DNA from: Pseudorhizobium endolithicum
GTDB taxonomy: Bacteria; Pseudomonadota; Alphaproteobacteria; Rhizobiales; Rhizobiaceae
Length of the DNA stretch: 64,000 nt
Assembly: GCF_902153245.2 (NCBI RefSeq)
Contig: NZ_CABFWF030000010.1
Location: 264,560 to 328,559, forward strand
Direction: 5' to 3'
This document shows positions 39,212-48,520 of this stretch, one piece after another. The notes under the pieces were generated by a model. That model did no database searches. It was not told the origin of the DNA and saw only the letters and a program-made list of their open reading frames with translations. The first letter of the stretch is position 1, and each line of letters opens with the position of its first letter. The position numbers were made by a program, and so were the translations under genes.

Positions 39212-39634
39212 TCAGCCGACGATTTCGGTGTCGGAGAACCAGTACTTGATTTCCTGGGCAGCGGTTTCCGGGGCGTCGGAGCCGTGCACCGAGTTTTCAC
39301 CGATGGAGAGGGCGAAGGTCTTGCGGATGGTGCCTTCGGCGGCCTGTGCCGGGTTGGTGGCGCCCATGATCTCGCGGTTCTTCAGGATGGCGTTTTCACC
39401 TTCCAGGACCTGAACGACGGTCGGGCCGGAGGTCATGCCCTCGACGAGTTCGCCGAAGAAGGGGCGTTCCTTGTGGACGGCGTAGAAGCCTTCGGCTTCG
39501 CGCTTGCTCATCCAGACGCGCTTGGAAGCGACGACCCGCAGGCCATTGTCTTCGAACACCTTGGTGATGGCGCCCGTCAGATTGCGCTTGGTGGCGTCCG
39601 GCTTGATCATCGAAAACGTGCGTTCAATCGCCAT
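39212..39634 (-). CDS. ndk: Nucleoside diphosphate kinase
   Basis: Ndk exchanges gamma-phosphates among NTPs through a phosphohistidine. The 140-aa protein is standard length, with the start [18 protein letters not shown] and the active-site His in [15 protein letters not shown] 39634 is preceded by AAGGGACTTTTACG. It is transcribed toward the lipoprotein gene and ends in a clear terminator. Confidence 0.96.
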   Translation of the reverse strand: MAIERTFSMIKPDATKRNLTGAITKVFEDNGLRVVASKRVWMSKREAEGFYAVHKERPFFGELVEGMTSGPTVVQVLEGENAILKNREIMGATNPAQAAEGTIRKTFALSIGENSVHGSDAPETAAQEIKYWFSDTEIVG

Positions 39635-39714
39635 CGTAAAAGTCCCTTGTTCTTCGAGAAAGTGGGCGGTGTTTACCCGCCCGTCGCTCGGGAAACAAGG
39701 GGGTTCGGCCAATT

Positions 39715-40404
39715 TCACGCGGCTGTCACACGCCGTCCGAGGCCGCCGTGCAGGTCCAGGCAGCGCTCGAACCACTGCATGACCGAATCGTCCTGCGCAA
39801 GCGGCGGCGGGCCGGCGGTGACGCGCATCCACTGCAGCGCGCCGAACAGGATGTAGTCGGCGAAGAGCGGCGTGTCGCCGCCGAGATAGGGCTGGAAGTG
39901 CAGCGTGCGGCGGACAGGCTCCAGCTTCGACGCGAACGCGAGGCGCTCGGCCTCGCTCTCGGCAGCGACTTCCTCGATCGGCTTGCCGAGGCGCTCCAGC
40001 CGGCTCCGGCGGAAATATGCCTGGTCCGGCTCATCCAACATGTCGTGGATGTGCAGGATCGCCATCCTGGTCACCGGCATGTGGATGATCATCTGCGAGA
40101 AGCTTTCCACGAAGCGGGACAGGCTCTTGCCGCCCTCGCCGCCGAAGAGCGTGGGCAGGTTCTGGTAGGCCTCGTCCAGGTAGAGCGCAATCTCGAAGCT
40201 GTCGCGCACCAGGCGGTCGCCGTCGCGCAGGATCGGCACCGTCTTGGAAAAGCCCTCCTCGATCGTCGGGATCGCCGTGAACGGGTACGGACGCTCCACA
40301 TAGTCCAGGCCCTTGTGGGCAAGTGCCATGGAGATCTTCCAGCAATGCGGGGAAAACGGCCGGCTCTCGTCGCGGCCGCAGAGGGAATAGAGAACACGCG
40401 TCAT
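39715..40404 (-). CDS. Glutathione S-transferase family protein
   Basis: The 229-aa protein has a GST N-terminal domain ([40 protein letters not shown]) and a helical C-terminal domain. The [15 protein letters not shown] stretch places Cys or Ser at the glutathione-activating position. Substrate unknown. ATG 40404 is chosen over a longer frame to 40470. It is the last gene before the accessory island. Confidence 0.85.
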   Translation of the reverse strand: MTRVLYSLCGRDESRPFSPHCWKISMALAHKGLDYVERPYPFTAIPTIEEGFSKTVPILRDGDRLVRDSFEIALYLDEAYQNLPTLFGGEGGKSLSRFVESFSQMIIHMPVTRMAILHIHDMLDEPDQAYFRRSRLERLGKPIEEVAAESEAERLAFASKLEPVRRTLHFQPYLGGDTPLFADYILFGALQWMRVTAGPPPLAQDDSVMQWFERCLDLHGGLGRRVTAA

Positions 40405-40702
40405 CGAAGGCTCCGTCAGTTGCGATGGCGCAGATAGTGGTGCCCTCGCCGCAGTAAATCCAATCAGCAAATTTCATGATACCCATCATCCCGCCTGGGG
40501 GCATCGCCGGCTAAGATGTGCCGTTTCGTGCGTACAGAAACGGCCGAGACCCTGGCCGCCCGCCGGATAAAGTTCGGTGGCGGATCGCTGCGCCCAGTCC
40601 CAGCAATCAATCGAGACTCCGGAAGGGGCAGTCAACGCAGACGCAGTGAGCCAGCCCGAATCTCCTGCGGACAGATGATTTGTCACCTACGCCAATTTCC
40701 TG
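40405..40702. other. Non-coding stretch at the left edge of the island, with an inverted repeat
   Basis: About 300 bp hold no convincing gene. An 8-bp inverted repeat (GCCGTTTC at 40520-40527, GAAACGGC at 40537-40544, 9-bp spacer) could be a weak terminator or an operator. Base composition becomes less GC-rich toward the right. No tRNA or att-like direct repeat was seen. Confidence 0.4.
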
Positions 40703-40713
40703 TTGTTCTACCA
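40703..40713. promoter_or_regulatory. FadR/GntR-type operator upstream of the acid-sugar kinase gene
   Basis: TTGTTCTACCA fits the FadR-subfamily operator consensus T-N-G-T-N3-A-C-N-A exactly, lies 40 bp before the kinase start and precedes an operon that encodes a FadR-type regulator. Autoregulation by that regulator is likely. A single 11-bp match can arise by chance, so the neighbourhood carries most of the weight. Confidence 0.55.
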
Positions 40714-40753
40714 GGCATTTTCCCTTAAGCAAGATAACAACAAGGGTGACTGC

Positions 40754-41782
40754 ATGCTCGCTGTTCTGGCCGATGATCTTACCGGGGCACTGGATGCATC
40801 AGCTCCATTCGCTGCCAGAGGAATGCATGTTGAGGTCGCCCTGACGGTCACAGCGATCGCAAGAGCCATCGAAGCAGAACCTGCCGTACTGACCGTCAAT
40901 CTCGGATCACGTGAACTGGACGTGGCGCTTGCACGGGCAAGAACAGCTCAAGCTCTTGCCGCGCTGCCGCCTGCAACAAAGTTATTCAAGAAGATCGACT
41001 CGCGGCTCAAGGGGCATATCGCAGCTGAGCTCGATGTCATTCCGTTCGAAGCTGCCTTGGTCGCGCCGGCAATTCCCAACTTCGGCCGCATTGCCAAGGA
41101 TGGGCACATCCAGGGATTTGGGGTGGCGAGGCCGATCTCGATAAGGAAAGCGCTGGGCCGGCACTCAGACCGATCGACAGTACCGGACACGCTGACGCAA
41201 GACAACTTGCGCGCATGGGTTGTGAAGAGCGAAGCCGCAGGCGCCAATCTGCTAGTGGGCGCCCGCGGGCTGGCCGAAGCACTAGCTGACGCGCTAGCGG
41301 GCGGGGCATCGGCGCATCTTACTGAAATTCCGCAAGGCGCGGCGCTGTTCGTGATCGGCTCACATGATCCGATTACACTTGCCCAGGTCGATGAGCTTCA
41401 ACGGGCATTTGACGTCAACTACCTGCCAGCACCGAACGGAGAAATCCGGCAAGACCAAAGGAGTGGCAGCATGATCACGGTAGTGCAGGCTGTTCAAGGA
41501 GACGTAGCGGCTGATCCGCAGGTCGTGTCTCGCGCTCTTGCGAAAGCTGTGGTCCCGGAGCAGACCCAGCGGGCATCGACCCTGCTGCTGTCTGGTGGTG
41601 CAACAGCCGAAGCCGTCCTGGAGGAAATGGGAATAGACCGTTTCCGCTTGCTCGGGGAATGTCTGCCAGGGCTAGGCTTGGCTCACGCACAAGGACATTG
41701 CATCATCACGAAATCGGGGGGATTCGGTGGACCCGACACGCTGAGCCAAATTGCGGCCAGGGTTATGCAAGCGGTAGGTTGA
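40754..41782 (+). CDS. Four-carbon acid sugar kinase family protein (DUF1537)
   Basis: DUF1537 proteins are ATP-dependent kinases for four-carbon acid sugars such as D-threonate, L-threonate and D-erythronate. The 342-aa product keeps the substrate-domain motif LADDLTGALDAS at the N-terminus, KKIDSRLKGHI, and the nucleotide-domain motifs LLLSGGATAEAVLEEMG and ITKSGGFGG. It is shorter than the usual 400-430 aa, with the central linker reduced, but both ends are intact. ATG 40754 follows AAGGGTGACTGC. It is the first gene of a two-gene operon with a GntR regulator 3 bp downstream. Confidence 0.87.
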   Translation: MLAVLADDLTGALDASAPFAARGMHVEVALTVTAIARAIEAEPAVLTVNLGSRELDVALARARTAQALAALPPATKLFKKIDSRLKGHIAAELDVIPFEAALVAPAIPNFGRIAKDGHIQGFGVARPISIRKALGRHSDRSTVPDTLTQDNLRAWVVKSEAAGANLLVGARGLAEALADALAGGASAHLTEIPQGAALFVIGSHDPITLAQVDELQRAFDVNYLPAPNGEIRQDQRSGSMITVVQAVQGDVAADPQVVSRALAKAVVPEQTQRASTLLLSGGATAEAVLEEMGIDRFRLLGECLPGLGLAHAQGHCIITKSGGFGGPDTLSQIAARVMQAVG

Positions 41783-41785
41783 TCG

Positions 41786-42487
41786 ATGGGACTGGCGAAC
41801 GGAACTAGCCGCAAAAGCCTGAGCGATATCGTCTTCGAGCGCATCCACCGGGCAATCAAATCGGGCGCTTATCAGCCGAACGAACGTCTGCCGACAGAGC
41901 ATGACCTCGCAACGGAGTTCGAGGTGTCGCGGCCCATTATCCGTGAAGCGTTGAAGCGCCTGCGAGATCAGGGGCTGATCTACTCTCGCCGGGGTGCGGG
42001 CAGCTTTGTCCGCGTCGTTGGAATGCGTGAGCCATTGGGCTTTGGACAACTCGAAAACGTAGCAGACCTTCTCAATTGCTACGAATTCCGATTGACCGTC
42101 GAGCCAGCAGCCGCTGCGGCAGCTGCAGAACGCCATGATGCGGCCACGCTCGCAGCCATCCGCCAAGCTCTAGAGCTCATGCGCGACGCAACCAACCGGC
42201 AGTCCCACCGGGAGGACGCGGACTTCCAATTCCACCTTGCTATCGCTCGGGCTTCCAAGAACAGCTATTTCTATACCGCCATGGAAGCCCTCAAGGACCA
42301 CATCGCGGTGGGCATGCGTTTCCATGGCGCCTCGGTCAAACGAGAGACAAGCGGGCTTGCACGCGTCTTTCTGGAGCATGAGTCGGTTACGGAAGCGATC
42401 GCTTCCGGGGATGCGGCAAGATCAAGACAGTTGATGTACGATCATCTGACTGGCTCCCGAGATCGTCTTTTTCAGGCAACCAGGTAA
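41786..42487 (+). CDS. GntR family transcriptional regulator, FadR subfamily
   Basis: The 233-aa protein has an N-terminal winged HTH (about 10-75, YQPNERLPTEHDLATEFEVS and RPIIREALKRLRDQGLI) and a C-terminal FCD ligand domain with the metal-binding Asp/His pattern (DADFQFHLAIARAS and HESVTEAIASGD). FCD regulators usually sense sugar acids or related carboxylates, consistent with the kinase encoded 3 bp upstream. It probably binds the FadR-type site before that operon. A perfect stem-loop follows the stop. Confidence 0.9.
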   Translation: MGLANGTSRKSLSDIVFERIHRAIKSGAYQPNERLPTEHDLATEFEVSRPIIREALKRLRDQGLIYSRRGAGSFVRVVGMREPLGFGQLENVADLLNCYEFRLTVEPAAAAAAAERHDAATLAAIRQALELMRDATNRQSHREDADFQFHLAIARASKNSYFYTAMEALKDHIAVGMRFHGASVKRETSGLARVFLEHESVTEAIASGDAARSRQLMYDHLTGSRDRLFQATR

Positions 42488-42521
42488 CCAGAAGATCCCC
42501 GGCGGTGCGGGGATCTTCTGG
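42488..42521. terminator. Strong stem-loop between the convergent gntR and dehydrogenase genes
   Basis: A perfect 13-bp stem (CCAGAAGATCCCC at 42488-42500 and its complement at 42509-42521) with an 8-nt loop begins directly after the GntR stop and 8 bp from the stop of the convergent gene. A U-tract is lacking on both sides, so the termination role is inferred from position. Confidence 0.7.
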
Positions 42522-42528
42522 CGAAATC

Positions 42529-43647
42529 TCAAAAGGCTGCCCGGTAAATGCCGAGCACGTCTTCCACGCTCATCTCGATCGGGTTGTTGTCCATCAGCCG
42601 GCGGTTGGCGTGGGCTTCACTCGCGTAAAGCACCAGGTCGTCTGCCTTCGCGCCGTGTGCGGCGAGCGACATCTCGATGCCGAGGTCGCGGCAGAAGCCG
42701 CATGCCGCGTCGAGCAGCGCTTCTCCAGAGAGGTTCCTTCCAAGTCCCAACGCTTCGGCCACTTCCTCGGTCTTGTGCGCAGCTACTTGCTGATTGAAGG
42801 CGAGTACGTGAGGGAAGATGACGGCATTGGCCAGGCCGTGCGGCAAGCGCAGCCTCGTACCGAGCGGGTAGGCAATGGCGTGTCCGGCGGCGGTATTGAC
42901 CGGACCGAGGCAGATGCCGCCATAGTAGGAGGCGAGCATCAATCCCTCGCGCGCCTCGGTGTCGGCACCGTCCTTAACCGCGCGGGCGAGATGCTTGCCG
43001 ACCAGCCGGAAACCCATTCGGGCAAAACCATCGATCATCGGATGGGCGCGGCGGTTGGTGAAGGCCTCGACGCAGTGTGCCATGGCATCGACACCGGTTG
43101 CAGCGGTAACCGCGGGCGGCACGGAATAGGTGAGTTCCGGATCGAGGACTGCGAAGTCGGCGACCATGTGTGGGCTCTCGACCGCAATCTTGTTGCCCTT
43201 CTCCGGATCGGTGATCAGCGAACGAATGCCTGCCTCCGACCCCGTGCCGGCAGTGGTCGCAACCTGGGCGAGCCGCGTGCGGCGGCCGGCGACGCGGTGG
43301 GGACCCGCAACATCGGCGAGCGTCTGCTCGCTGTCCCACAGCACGGCAACGAGCTTGGCGACATCGAGTACCGACCCACCGCCGAGGCCGACGACAAGGT
43401 CGGGCTTAGAGCGTCGTGCCGTGTCCAGTGCCGCATCCAGCGTCGCGATATCCGGCTCCCCGGGTATCGCGTCAAAAACGGTCACGCGGCCCGAGAGCTT
43501 AAGCCGCTCGGCAAAGCCGGCGGTTACCGGCGTGGCGATGACAAGGATGGAGGAGGCATCCGCCCCCCAAGCCCCGACCTCGCCGACCGTGCCAACACCG
43601 ACGGCAAGGCGGCGGGGTTGGTAGAGAGTGATGGGAGCAATGGTCAT
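42529..43647 (-). CDS. Iron-containing alcohol dehydrogenase family protein
   Basis: The 372-aa protein is a group III, Fe-ADH-type NAD(P)-dependent dehydrogenase. The nucleotide motif GGGSVLDVAK and the TTAGTGSE motif are present, as are the metal ligands: Asp in VLDPEL, His in DAMAHCVEAF, and the pair in LRLPHGLANAVIFPH. In maleylacetate-reductase-like and glycerol-dehydrogenase-like branches these oxidise alcohols or reduce aldehydes/ketones. It is the third gene of the operon with the BNR hydrolase and PdxA2 (6 bp after pdxA2). Its position with acid-sugar enzymes suggests an aldehyde/alcohol step of the same pathway. Confidence 0.88.
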   Translation of the reverse strand: MTIAPITLYQPRRLAVGVGTVGEVGAWGADASSILVIATPVTAGFAERLKLSGRVTVFDAIPGEPDIATLDAALDTARRSKPDLVVGLGGGSVLDVAKLVAVLWDSEQTLADVAGPHRVAGRRTRLAQVATTAGTGSEAGIRSLITDPEKGNKIAVESPHMVADFAVLDPELTYSVPPAVTAATGVDAMAHCVEAFTNRRAHPMIDGFARMGFRLVGKHLARAVKDGADTEAREGLMLASYYGGICLGPVNTAAGHAIAYPLGTRLRLPHGLANAVIFPHVLAFNQQVAAHKTEEVAEALGLGRNLSGEALLDAACGFCRDLGIEMSLAAHGAKADDLVLYASEAHANRRLMDNNPIEMSVEDVLGIYRAAF

Positions 43648-43653
43648 GGGTGC

Positions 43654-44610
43654 TCATCCTCGCTTGGCATTGCCAGCCACGAGCTTGCGGGCATAGGCAA
43701 TTGCCGAGTTCATGTTGCCGTGATTGGCGATGCCCTTGCCGGCGATATCGAAGGCCGTGCCGTGATCGACAGATGTGCGGTCGATCGGCAGGTCGACCGA
43801 CACGTTCACCGCGGTGTCGAAGGCGACGAGCTTGATCGGGATGTGGCCTTGGTCGTGATACTGCGCCACCACCAGGTCGAACGCGCCGGAATAGGCGCGG
43901 TAGAACACGGTGTCGGCAGAGATTGGGCCGTAAGCGTCTATACCCTCGGCACGTGCTGCGGCCACGGCGGGAGCAATCTGGTCGTCATCCTCCGTGCCGA
44001 AGAGACCGTTCTCGCCACAATGGGGATTGATGCCGGCGACAGCGATCTTTGGGGCGGCATAGCCGATACGCTTGAGATGGGCGTCGCCGGCGCGAATGGT
44101 CGCAAGCACGCGCTCGGTGGTCGAGCGGCGGATCGCCTCCTGTAGGGAGACATGGGTGGAGACGTGAATGACCTTCAGCCGCTCTGATGCGAGCAGCATG
44201 TAGGCCGCCTTGGACCCGGTGAGGCTGCGGAGCATACCGGTATGGCCATCATAGTGGTGACCGGCAAGGTTCAACGCCTCCTTGTTGATAGGCGCGGTGA
44301 CGATGCAGCCGATCACAGCGGCTTCGGCGTCGCGCACGGCTTTTTCGATGAAGCGGAAGGCCGCATCGCCGGCGGCAGGGCTGAGATGTCCCCAAGGCAG
44401 CGGTGCCCCCTCAATGGGAAGGTCCACGACGTAAGGGGCTAAACCGATATCGATGCCGAGGACTGCGCGGGCGGCTTCCAGCGTTGCGAGATTGCCATAG
44501 ATACGGATCGTCCCCCGTTCCTCGGGTGACATGCCGGCAAGCGCCCGGACGGAGATTTCCGGGCCGACGCCGCAAGGGTCTCCCATGGTTATGCCGATAA
44601 TGTTGCTCAT
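43654..44610 (-). CDS. PdxA2-type 4-phosphate dehydrogenase (4-hydroxythreonine-4-phosphate dehydrogenase family)
   Basis: The 318-aa protein has all PdxA motifs: [14 protein letters not shown] at the N-terminus, the metal-binding His residues in [23 protein letters not shown] and [11 protein letters not shown], and [11 protein letters not shown]. The PdxA2 branch oxidatively decarboxylates 4-phospho-D-threonate to DHAP and CO2 after DUF1537 kinase action; true PdxA works in vitamin B6 synthesis. The kinase partner lies 1.9 kb away in the facing operon, which favours PdxA2. The start overlaps the stop of the BNR hydrolase gene by 4 bp. Specificity cannot be set from sequence. Confidence 0.87.
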   Translation of the reverse strand: MSNIIGITMGDPCGVGPEISVRALAGMSPEERGTIRIYGNLATLEAARAVLGIDIGLAPYVVDLPIEGAPLPWGHLSPAAGDAAFRFIEKAVRDAEAAVIGCIVTAPINKEALNLAGHHYDGHTGMLRSLTGSKAAYMLLASERLKVIHVSTHVSLQEAIRRSTTERVLATIRAGDAHLKRIGYAAPKIAVAGINPHCGENGLFGTEDDDQIAPAVAAARAEGIDAYGPISADTVFYRAYSGAFDLVVAQYHDQGHIPIKLVAFDTAVNVSVDLPIDRTSVDHGTAFDIAGKGIANHGNMNSAIAYARKLVAGNAKRG

Positions 44611-45803
44611 GAAAGCCTCCGTGCGTCCGCGCCGCTCCAGCCGGGGGAAAGTCGGACATATTTGATGGCGCGGCGGTGATAGGTATAGGCAAGATGCATT
44701 GCGCCATCAGGCCCTTCCAGCAGCCAGGGATAGGACATCTCCTTGTTCCGGCCGTCAGTCGAGTCGTTGGAAAGACACGTGCCCGGGCCATCCTCGATGA
44801 GGAGGCGCTCCGGGAAGGTCTTGCCGCCATCTTCCGAAAGACAAAGGGCGACCGGTGCGCGCGGCACACCCCAGACAGGGATACATCCTCCTGCCGGATC
44901 CGCATCGGGCCGGTCATCGTTCTCCCCGAGCTCGTCATAGAGCGAAGCGCGCCGGTCGGCCGATTGAGCGGCATTAACCGGATTGCAGATCATCGCGAGC
45001 CGCCCATCCTTCAGGCGACTGACAGAGATAGACGAATTATTGTTCGGTACGTCCGTGGCAGCCGGAGCCGACCAGGTACGCCCATCGTCGAGGCTTTCGG
45101 TGCGGTAGACATAGTCCGCCTGCCGACGACGGAAGAACGCGGCCAGACGTCCTTCACCGATCGGGACCGGCGACATGTGAACGCAGCCGATGGAACGGTC
45201 TACGTCGTTCAGCCGCCACGTGGCGCCTTGATCCAAGGAGACGCCCACGGCAGCCGTATCGTGGCTGCCGTTCCATTTCTGGCCGGGCCGCTGGACGCAA
45301 CGAAAGATCGGCAGCAGCCAGGCACCGTCGTCGCGGATTACCACCGGCGCACGAACGAAGCATCCGCGGGGCAAGTCAAGATAACGACCTTCGGATGCAG
45401 TCAGCACCGTAGGATCTGTAGCATCGCGCCGAATTTCGATCAGGCGGATGCGGCACTCGTCCTGGTTTCCGGATGGTTGGGAGGTATGGAAGAGCCAGAG
45501 TTTGCCGTCAGGGGCGGAGAAAAGTACCGGGTTCTGCTCCGAATGCGCCGTATCGAAGCTGAGACGCTGCGGCGCCCCCCATTGCTCGCGGCCATTCGGC
45601 AGAACGGAAGCGAAGATCGAGATGTCCGATTTGCCTTCCAGCGTACCGCCAAACCAGGCACAAGCGAGCGCGCCGTCTGAAAGCAGATGCAGGAATGCAG
45701 CGTGGTTCTGGACCATCGGCGAGGACAGCAAGGCCTCGATGCGACCAGGTGCCGTGGCCTGAAGGCGGCCGTTCATGTTGCGTGCGATTTCTTCCGGGTC
45801 CAT
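44607..45803 (-). CDS. Sialidase-like BNR-repeat hydrolase without signal peptide
   Basis: The 398-aa protein looks like a six-bladed sialidase-type beta-propeller. Three Asp-box (BNR) motifs are clear: [16 protein letters not shown] and SEDGGKTF. The N-terminal [20 protein letters not shown] and the SEQNPVLF motif match the 'sialidase family' hydrolases that neighbour DapA-family aldolases. It has no signal peptide, so the substrate must be imported first. True sialic-acid activity is not established. The start ATG 45803 follows AGGAGGAG. It heads the operon with pdxA2 and the dehydrogenase. Confidence 0.8.
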   Translation of the reverse strand: MDPEEIARNMNGRLQATAPGRIEALLSSPMVQNHAAFLHLLSDGALACAWFGGTLEGKSDISIFASVLPNGREQWGAPQRLSFDTAHSEQNPVLFSAPDGKLWLFHTSQPSGNQDECRIRLIEIRRDATDPTVLTASEGRYLDLPRGCFVRAPVVIRDDGAWLLPIFRCVQRPGQKWNGSHDTAAVGVSLDQGATWRLNDVDRSIGCVHMSPVPIGEGRLAAFFRRRQADYVYRTESLDDGRTWSAPAATDVPNNNSSISVSRLKDGRLAMICNPVNAAQSADRRASLYDELGENDDRPDADPAGGCIPVWGVPRAPVALCLSEDGGKTFPERLLIEDGPGTCLSNDSTDGRNKEMSYPWLLEGPDGAMHLAYTYHRRAIKYVRLSPGWSGADARRLS

Positions 45804-46037
45804 TAGGCTCCTCCTGCGTGAGGTGGAAGATCGTCAAATTCGCAGAGTTGTCAAGTTCAAGAATGTTATCTACTCGGAGAAATCAATGGTAATTCCTATC
45901 TAACTTACTGATTATATTGTATGTTTTATGATGCGGCATCAACCTTCGTCTTTACAATCCGAAACAAATTGACAAACTATCGCGAAACGTGGATGGTCTA
46001 CCTGAGCTGGCGGGAGGCGCCAGCAGGGAGGGTACTG
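45804..46037. promoter_or_regulatory. AT-rich divergent promoter region of the island
   Basis: This 234-bp gap separates the leftward BNR-pdxA2-dehydrogenase operon from the rightward permease-ABC-aldolase operon. It is much more AT-rich than its surroundings (especially 45850-45975) and contains TTGACA at 45969-45974 on the plus strand. No -10 partner is convincing. The AT-rich block probably holds both promoters and regulator sites, and is compatible with transferred DNA. Confidence 0.5.
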
Positions 46038-46910
46038 ATGCCGGCATCCGGCGCCCCACGAAAGGCCACCATGGCCGTCATCTATGCAGTCGGCGCTGCA
46101 ATCCTTGCAGCGGGCGACGCAGTGATCGTGCGCGCTCTCGATGGAGCCGTGCATCCGTTCGTCATCGGCTTCTTCCGAGCATTCTTCGGTGCGCTCGTCC
46201 TTCTACCGTGGATCGCCCTGCGCCCGGCAGTGTTGCGCTCGACACATCCTTTGGGCCAGCATGCGGCGCGCGCGGGTTTCAAATTGCTCGCCATGGTCGC
46301 CTTCTTCGCCGCCTTCAGTTGGGGACCGCTTGCCGACGTCACTGCCATCGCCTTCACCTCGCCCATTTTCCTCGTGTTGGGTGCCGCACTGACCCTCGGG
46401 GAACGGCCCACCCCCGCGCTGACCGGCGCCGTCATCATCGGCTTCATTGGGGCCCTCTTCGTTATCGGGCCGTCCGGTTCCGGTTTCAGCTTGGCCATTC
46501 TTCTTGCGCTTGCCGGTGCCGTACTTCAGTCGGCCATCCAACTCATTCTCAAATCCATGTCGAAGGGAGATGCGACCGGTACTCTCGTAGTCTGGAACCT
46601 CCTGCTGACGGTACCCATCGCGCTCATCCTGGCCGCTCCGTTCTGGACAATGCCCGGCTCAAAGGAACTGGGCCTTCTGGCGCTGCAAGGCGTCGTCGGC
46701 GCTGCCTGCATGGGATTGATGACCCACGCCCTTTCGCTTGCACCCGCTACGATCGTAGCTCCCGTCGACTTCCTGCGCCTGCCGCTGGTGGCGCTCGGCG
46801 GATTCGCACTGTTCGGCGAACGCATCGCCCTATCGACGCTATGCGGCGGCGGGCTCATTTGCTGCGCAGCATTGATCGCCGCACGAGCCGGAAAACCATC
46901 ATCAACCTGA
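46038..46910 (+). CDS. EamA/DMT-superfamily permease
   Basis: The 290-aa protein has about ten hydrophobic segments as two EamA repeats (about 12-135 and 150-285; VIYAVGAAILAAGDAVIVRA and LAIAFTSPIFLVLGAAL-like helices). It could export or import a metabolite of the island pathway. ATG 46038 is preceded by GGGAGGG. The substrate-binding protein gene begins 26 bp after its stop, so it opens the transport operon. Confidence 0.82.
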   Translation: MPASGAPRKATMAVIYAVGAAILAAGDAVIVRALDGAVHPFVIGFFRAFFGALVLLPWIALRPAVLRSTHPLGQHAARAGFKLLAMVAFFAAFSWGPLADVTAIAFTSPIFLVLGAALTLGERPTPALTGAVIIGFIGALFVIGPSGSGFSLAILLALAGAVLQSAIQLILKSMSKGDATGTLVVWNLLLTVPIALILAAPFWTMPGSKELGLLALQGVVGAACMGLMTHALSLAPATIVAPVDFLRLPLVALGGFALFGERIALSTLCGGGLICCAALIAARAGKPSST

Positions 46911-46936
46911 ACGACTGTCACTAGGGAGGAAATGCC

Positions 46937-48436
46937 GTGAAGAAAATACTTGTCTTGAGTGCTCTTATGCTGGGATCGGCCCTGTCGCCCGCCTTTGCCG
47001 GATCCGGCCCGATCAAGATCGTGCTTCCCGAGGAAGCAGACCTGCTCGAACCCTGCATGGCGACGCGTTCCAACATCGGCCGCATCATCATGCAGAACGT
47101 CAGCGAAACTCTGACGGAGCTGGACGTCCGCGGCGACAAGGGCGTCATGCCTCGCCTTGCCGAAAAGTGGGAGCAGAACGAGGATGGCAGCTGGCGCTTC
47201 CACCTCCGCCAAGGAGTGAAGTTCTCGGACGGCAGCGGTTTCGACGCAAAAGACGTCAAGCACAGCTTCGAGCGGATCATGAGCGACAAGATTTCATGTG
47301 AGGCACGCCGCTACTTCGGCGGCATGACGGTGACGCCACAGGTCGTGGATGATTACACCATCGACTTGAAGGCTGAACCTCTCCAGCCGATCCTGCCGCT
47401 GCTCATGTCCCTGGTGACCATTGTTCCTGAGGAGACGCCATTCGAGTTCGTGCGCGAGCCGGTCGGCACCGGTCCGTACAAGCTGACCGACTGGACGCCC
47501 GGCCAGCAGATCGTACTGACGGGACGCGACGACTACTGGGGGGAAAAGCCGGAAGTTACGGAAGCGACCTATCTGTTCCGCGCCGACCCGTCCGTGCGCG
47601 CCGCCATGGTGCAGACCGGCGAAGCCGACCTTTCGCCGTCGATCTCACAGCTCGAGGCCACCAATCCGGCAACGGACTTCTCCTATCTCGACAGCGAGAC
47701 GGTCTATTTGCGCATCGACCACAATATCGAACCGCTGAGCGATGTTCGCGTGCGCCGCGCGCTGAACCTAGCCATCGACCGCGAGGCCTTTCTCGGAACT
47801 CTGCTACCGGAGGGCGCGCTGCTCGCCACCGCCATCGTGCCGCCGCCGACACTGGGATGGAATCCGGACGTAAAGGTGCATCCTTTCGATCCGGAAGGCG
47901 CCAAGAAGCTTTTGGAAGAGGCCAAGGCCGACGGCGTCAAGGTGGACACGCCGATCACCATCATCGCCCGTTCGGCCAACTTTCCGAACGTCACCGAGAT
48001 CATGGAAGCCATCCAGGCGCAGCTTCAGGATGTCGGTTTCCAGGTCGAGCTGAAATTCGTCGAAGTCGCCGAACACGAGCAGTACTATTCAAAGCCTTTC
48101 AAGGAGGGCCGCGGCCCCCAACTGGTTGCTGCCATGCATGACAACTCGAAGGGTGACCCATCGTTCTCGATGTTCTTCAAGTATGCTAGCGAAGGCACGC
48201 AGTCGGGCTTCTCCGACCCAAAGGTGGACGATCTGATCACCCGCGCCTCGGCCGCCGTCGGCGACGAACGGGCCAATCTGTGGAAGGAGGTCATAGCCTA
48301 TGTGCATGACGAGGTTGTTGCCGACGTCCTGCTGTTCCACATGGTCGGCTTCTCCCGGGTTTCCGAGCGCCTGGACTTCAAACCGACAATGGCCACCAAC
48401 AGTACGCTCCAGCTTTCGGAGATCAAGATCAAGTAA
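46937..48436 (+). CDS. ABC transporter substrate-binding protein (peptide/nickel family, SBP_bac_5)
   Basis: The 499-aa periplasmic protein has a signal peptide (MKKILVLSALMLGSALSPAF, cleaved after AFA) and the large two-lobe cluster C fold, with the VGTGPYKLTDWTPGQQIVL motif and RVRRALNLAIDREAFLG typical of SBP_bac_5. Members bind di- and oligopeptides, nickel, opines or oligosaccharides. The island context suggests a sugar-acid conjugate rather than peptide. The start is GTG 46937, with GGAGG 7 bp upstream. A stable stem-loop follows the gene. Confidence 0.88.
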   Translation: MKKILVLSALMLGSALSPAFAGSGPIKIVLPEEADLLEPCMATRSNIGRIIMQNVSETLTELDVRGDKGVMPRLAEKWEQNEDGSWRFHLRQGVKFSDGSGFDAKDVKHSFERIMSDKISCEARRYFGGMTVTPQVVDDYTIDLKAEPLQPILPLLMSLVTIVPEETPFEFVREPVGTGPYKLTDWTPGQQIVLTGRDDYWGEKPEVTEATYLFRADPSVRAAMVQTGEADLSPSISQLEATNPATDFSYLDSETVYLRIDHNIEPLSDVRVRRALNLAIDREAFLGTLLPEGALLATAIVPPPTLGWNPDVKVHPFDPEGAKKLLEEAKADGVKVDTPITIIARSANFPNVTEIMEAIQAQLQDVGFQVELKFVEVAEHEQYYSKPFKEGRGPQLVAAMHDNSKGDPSFSMFFKYASEGTQSGFSDPKVDDLITRASAAVGDERANLWKEVIAYVHDEVVADVLLFHMVGFSRVSERLDFKPTMATNSTLQLSEIKIK

Positions 48437-48440
48437 ACGC

Positions 48441-48462
48441 CCGGCGAGCCCTCGCTCGCCGG
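48441..48462 (+). other. Stem-loop between the binding-protein and permease genes
   Basis: A perfect 9-bp stem (CCGGCGAGC at 48441-48449, complement at 48454-48462) with a 4-nt loop lies 4 bp after the binding-protein stop and 58 bp before the first permease. There is no U-tract. Such structures commonly protect the upstream mRNA end and lower readthrough, so the binding protein can be made in excess. Confidence 0.55.
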
Positions 48463-48520
48463 TCACGACAGCAACCCGGCGGCGGGACGACCCTCGCTGC
48501 CGGTCTTCCCTGAGGACCCC

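Noticed and set aside
42488..42521. 13-bp inverted repeat considered as an IS end or riboswitch
   Set aside because: It sits exactly between two convergent stops and has no partner copy nearby; a terminator role is simpler.
42505..44145. 546-aa frame opposite the Fe-ADH and PdxA2 genes
   Set aside because: It spans two well-defined genes on the other strand and resembles nothing.
45990..46005. Short palindrome GGTCTACC near 46.0 kb as a second GntR site
   Set aside because: The half-sites are separated by two bases instead of the three in the FadR consensus, so the match is not convincing.
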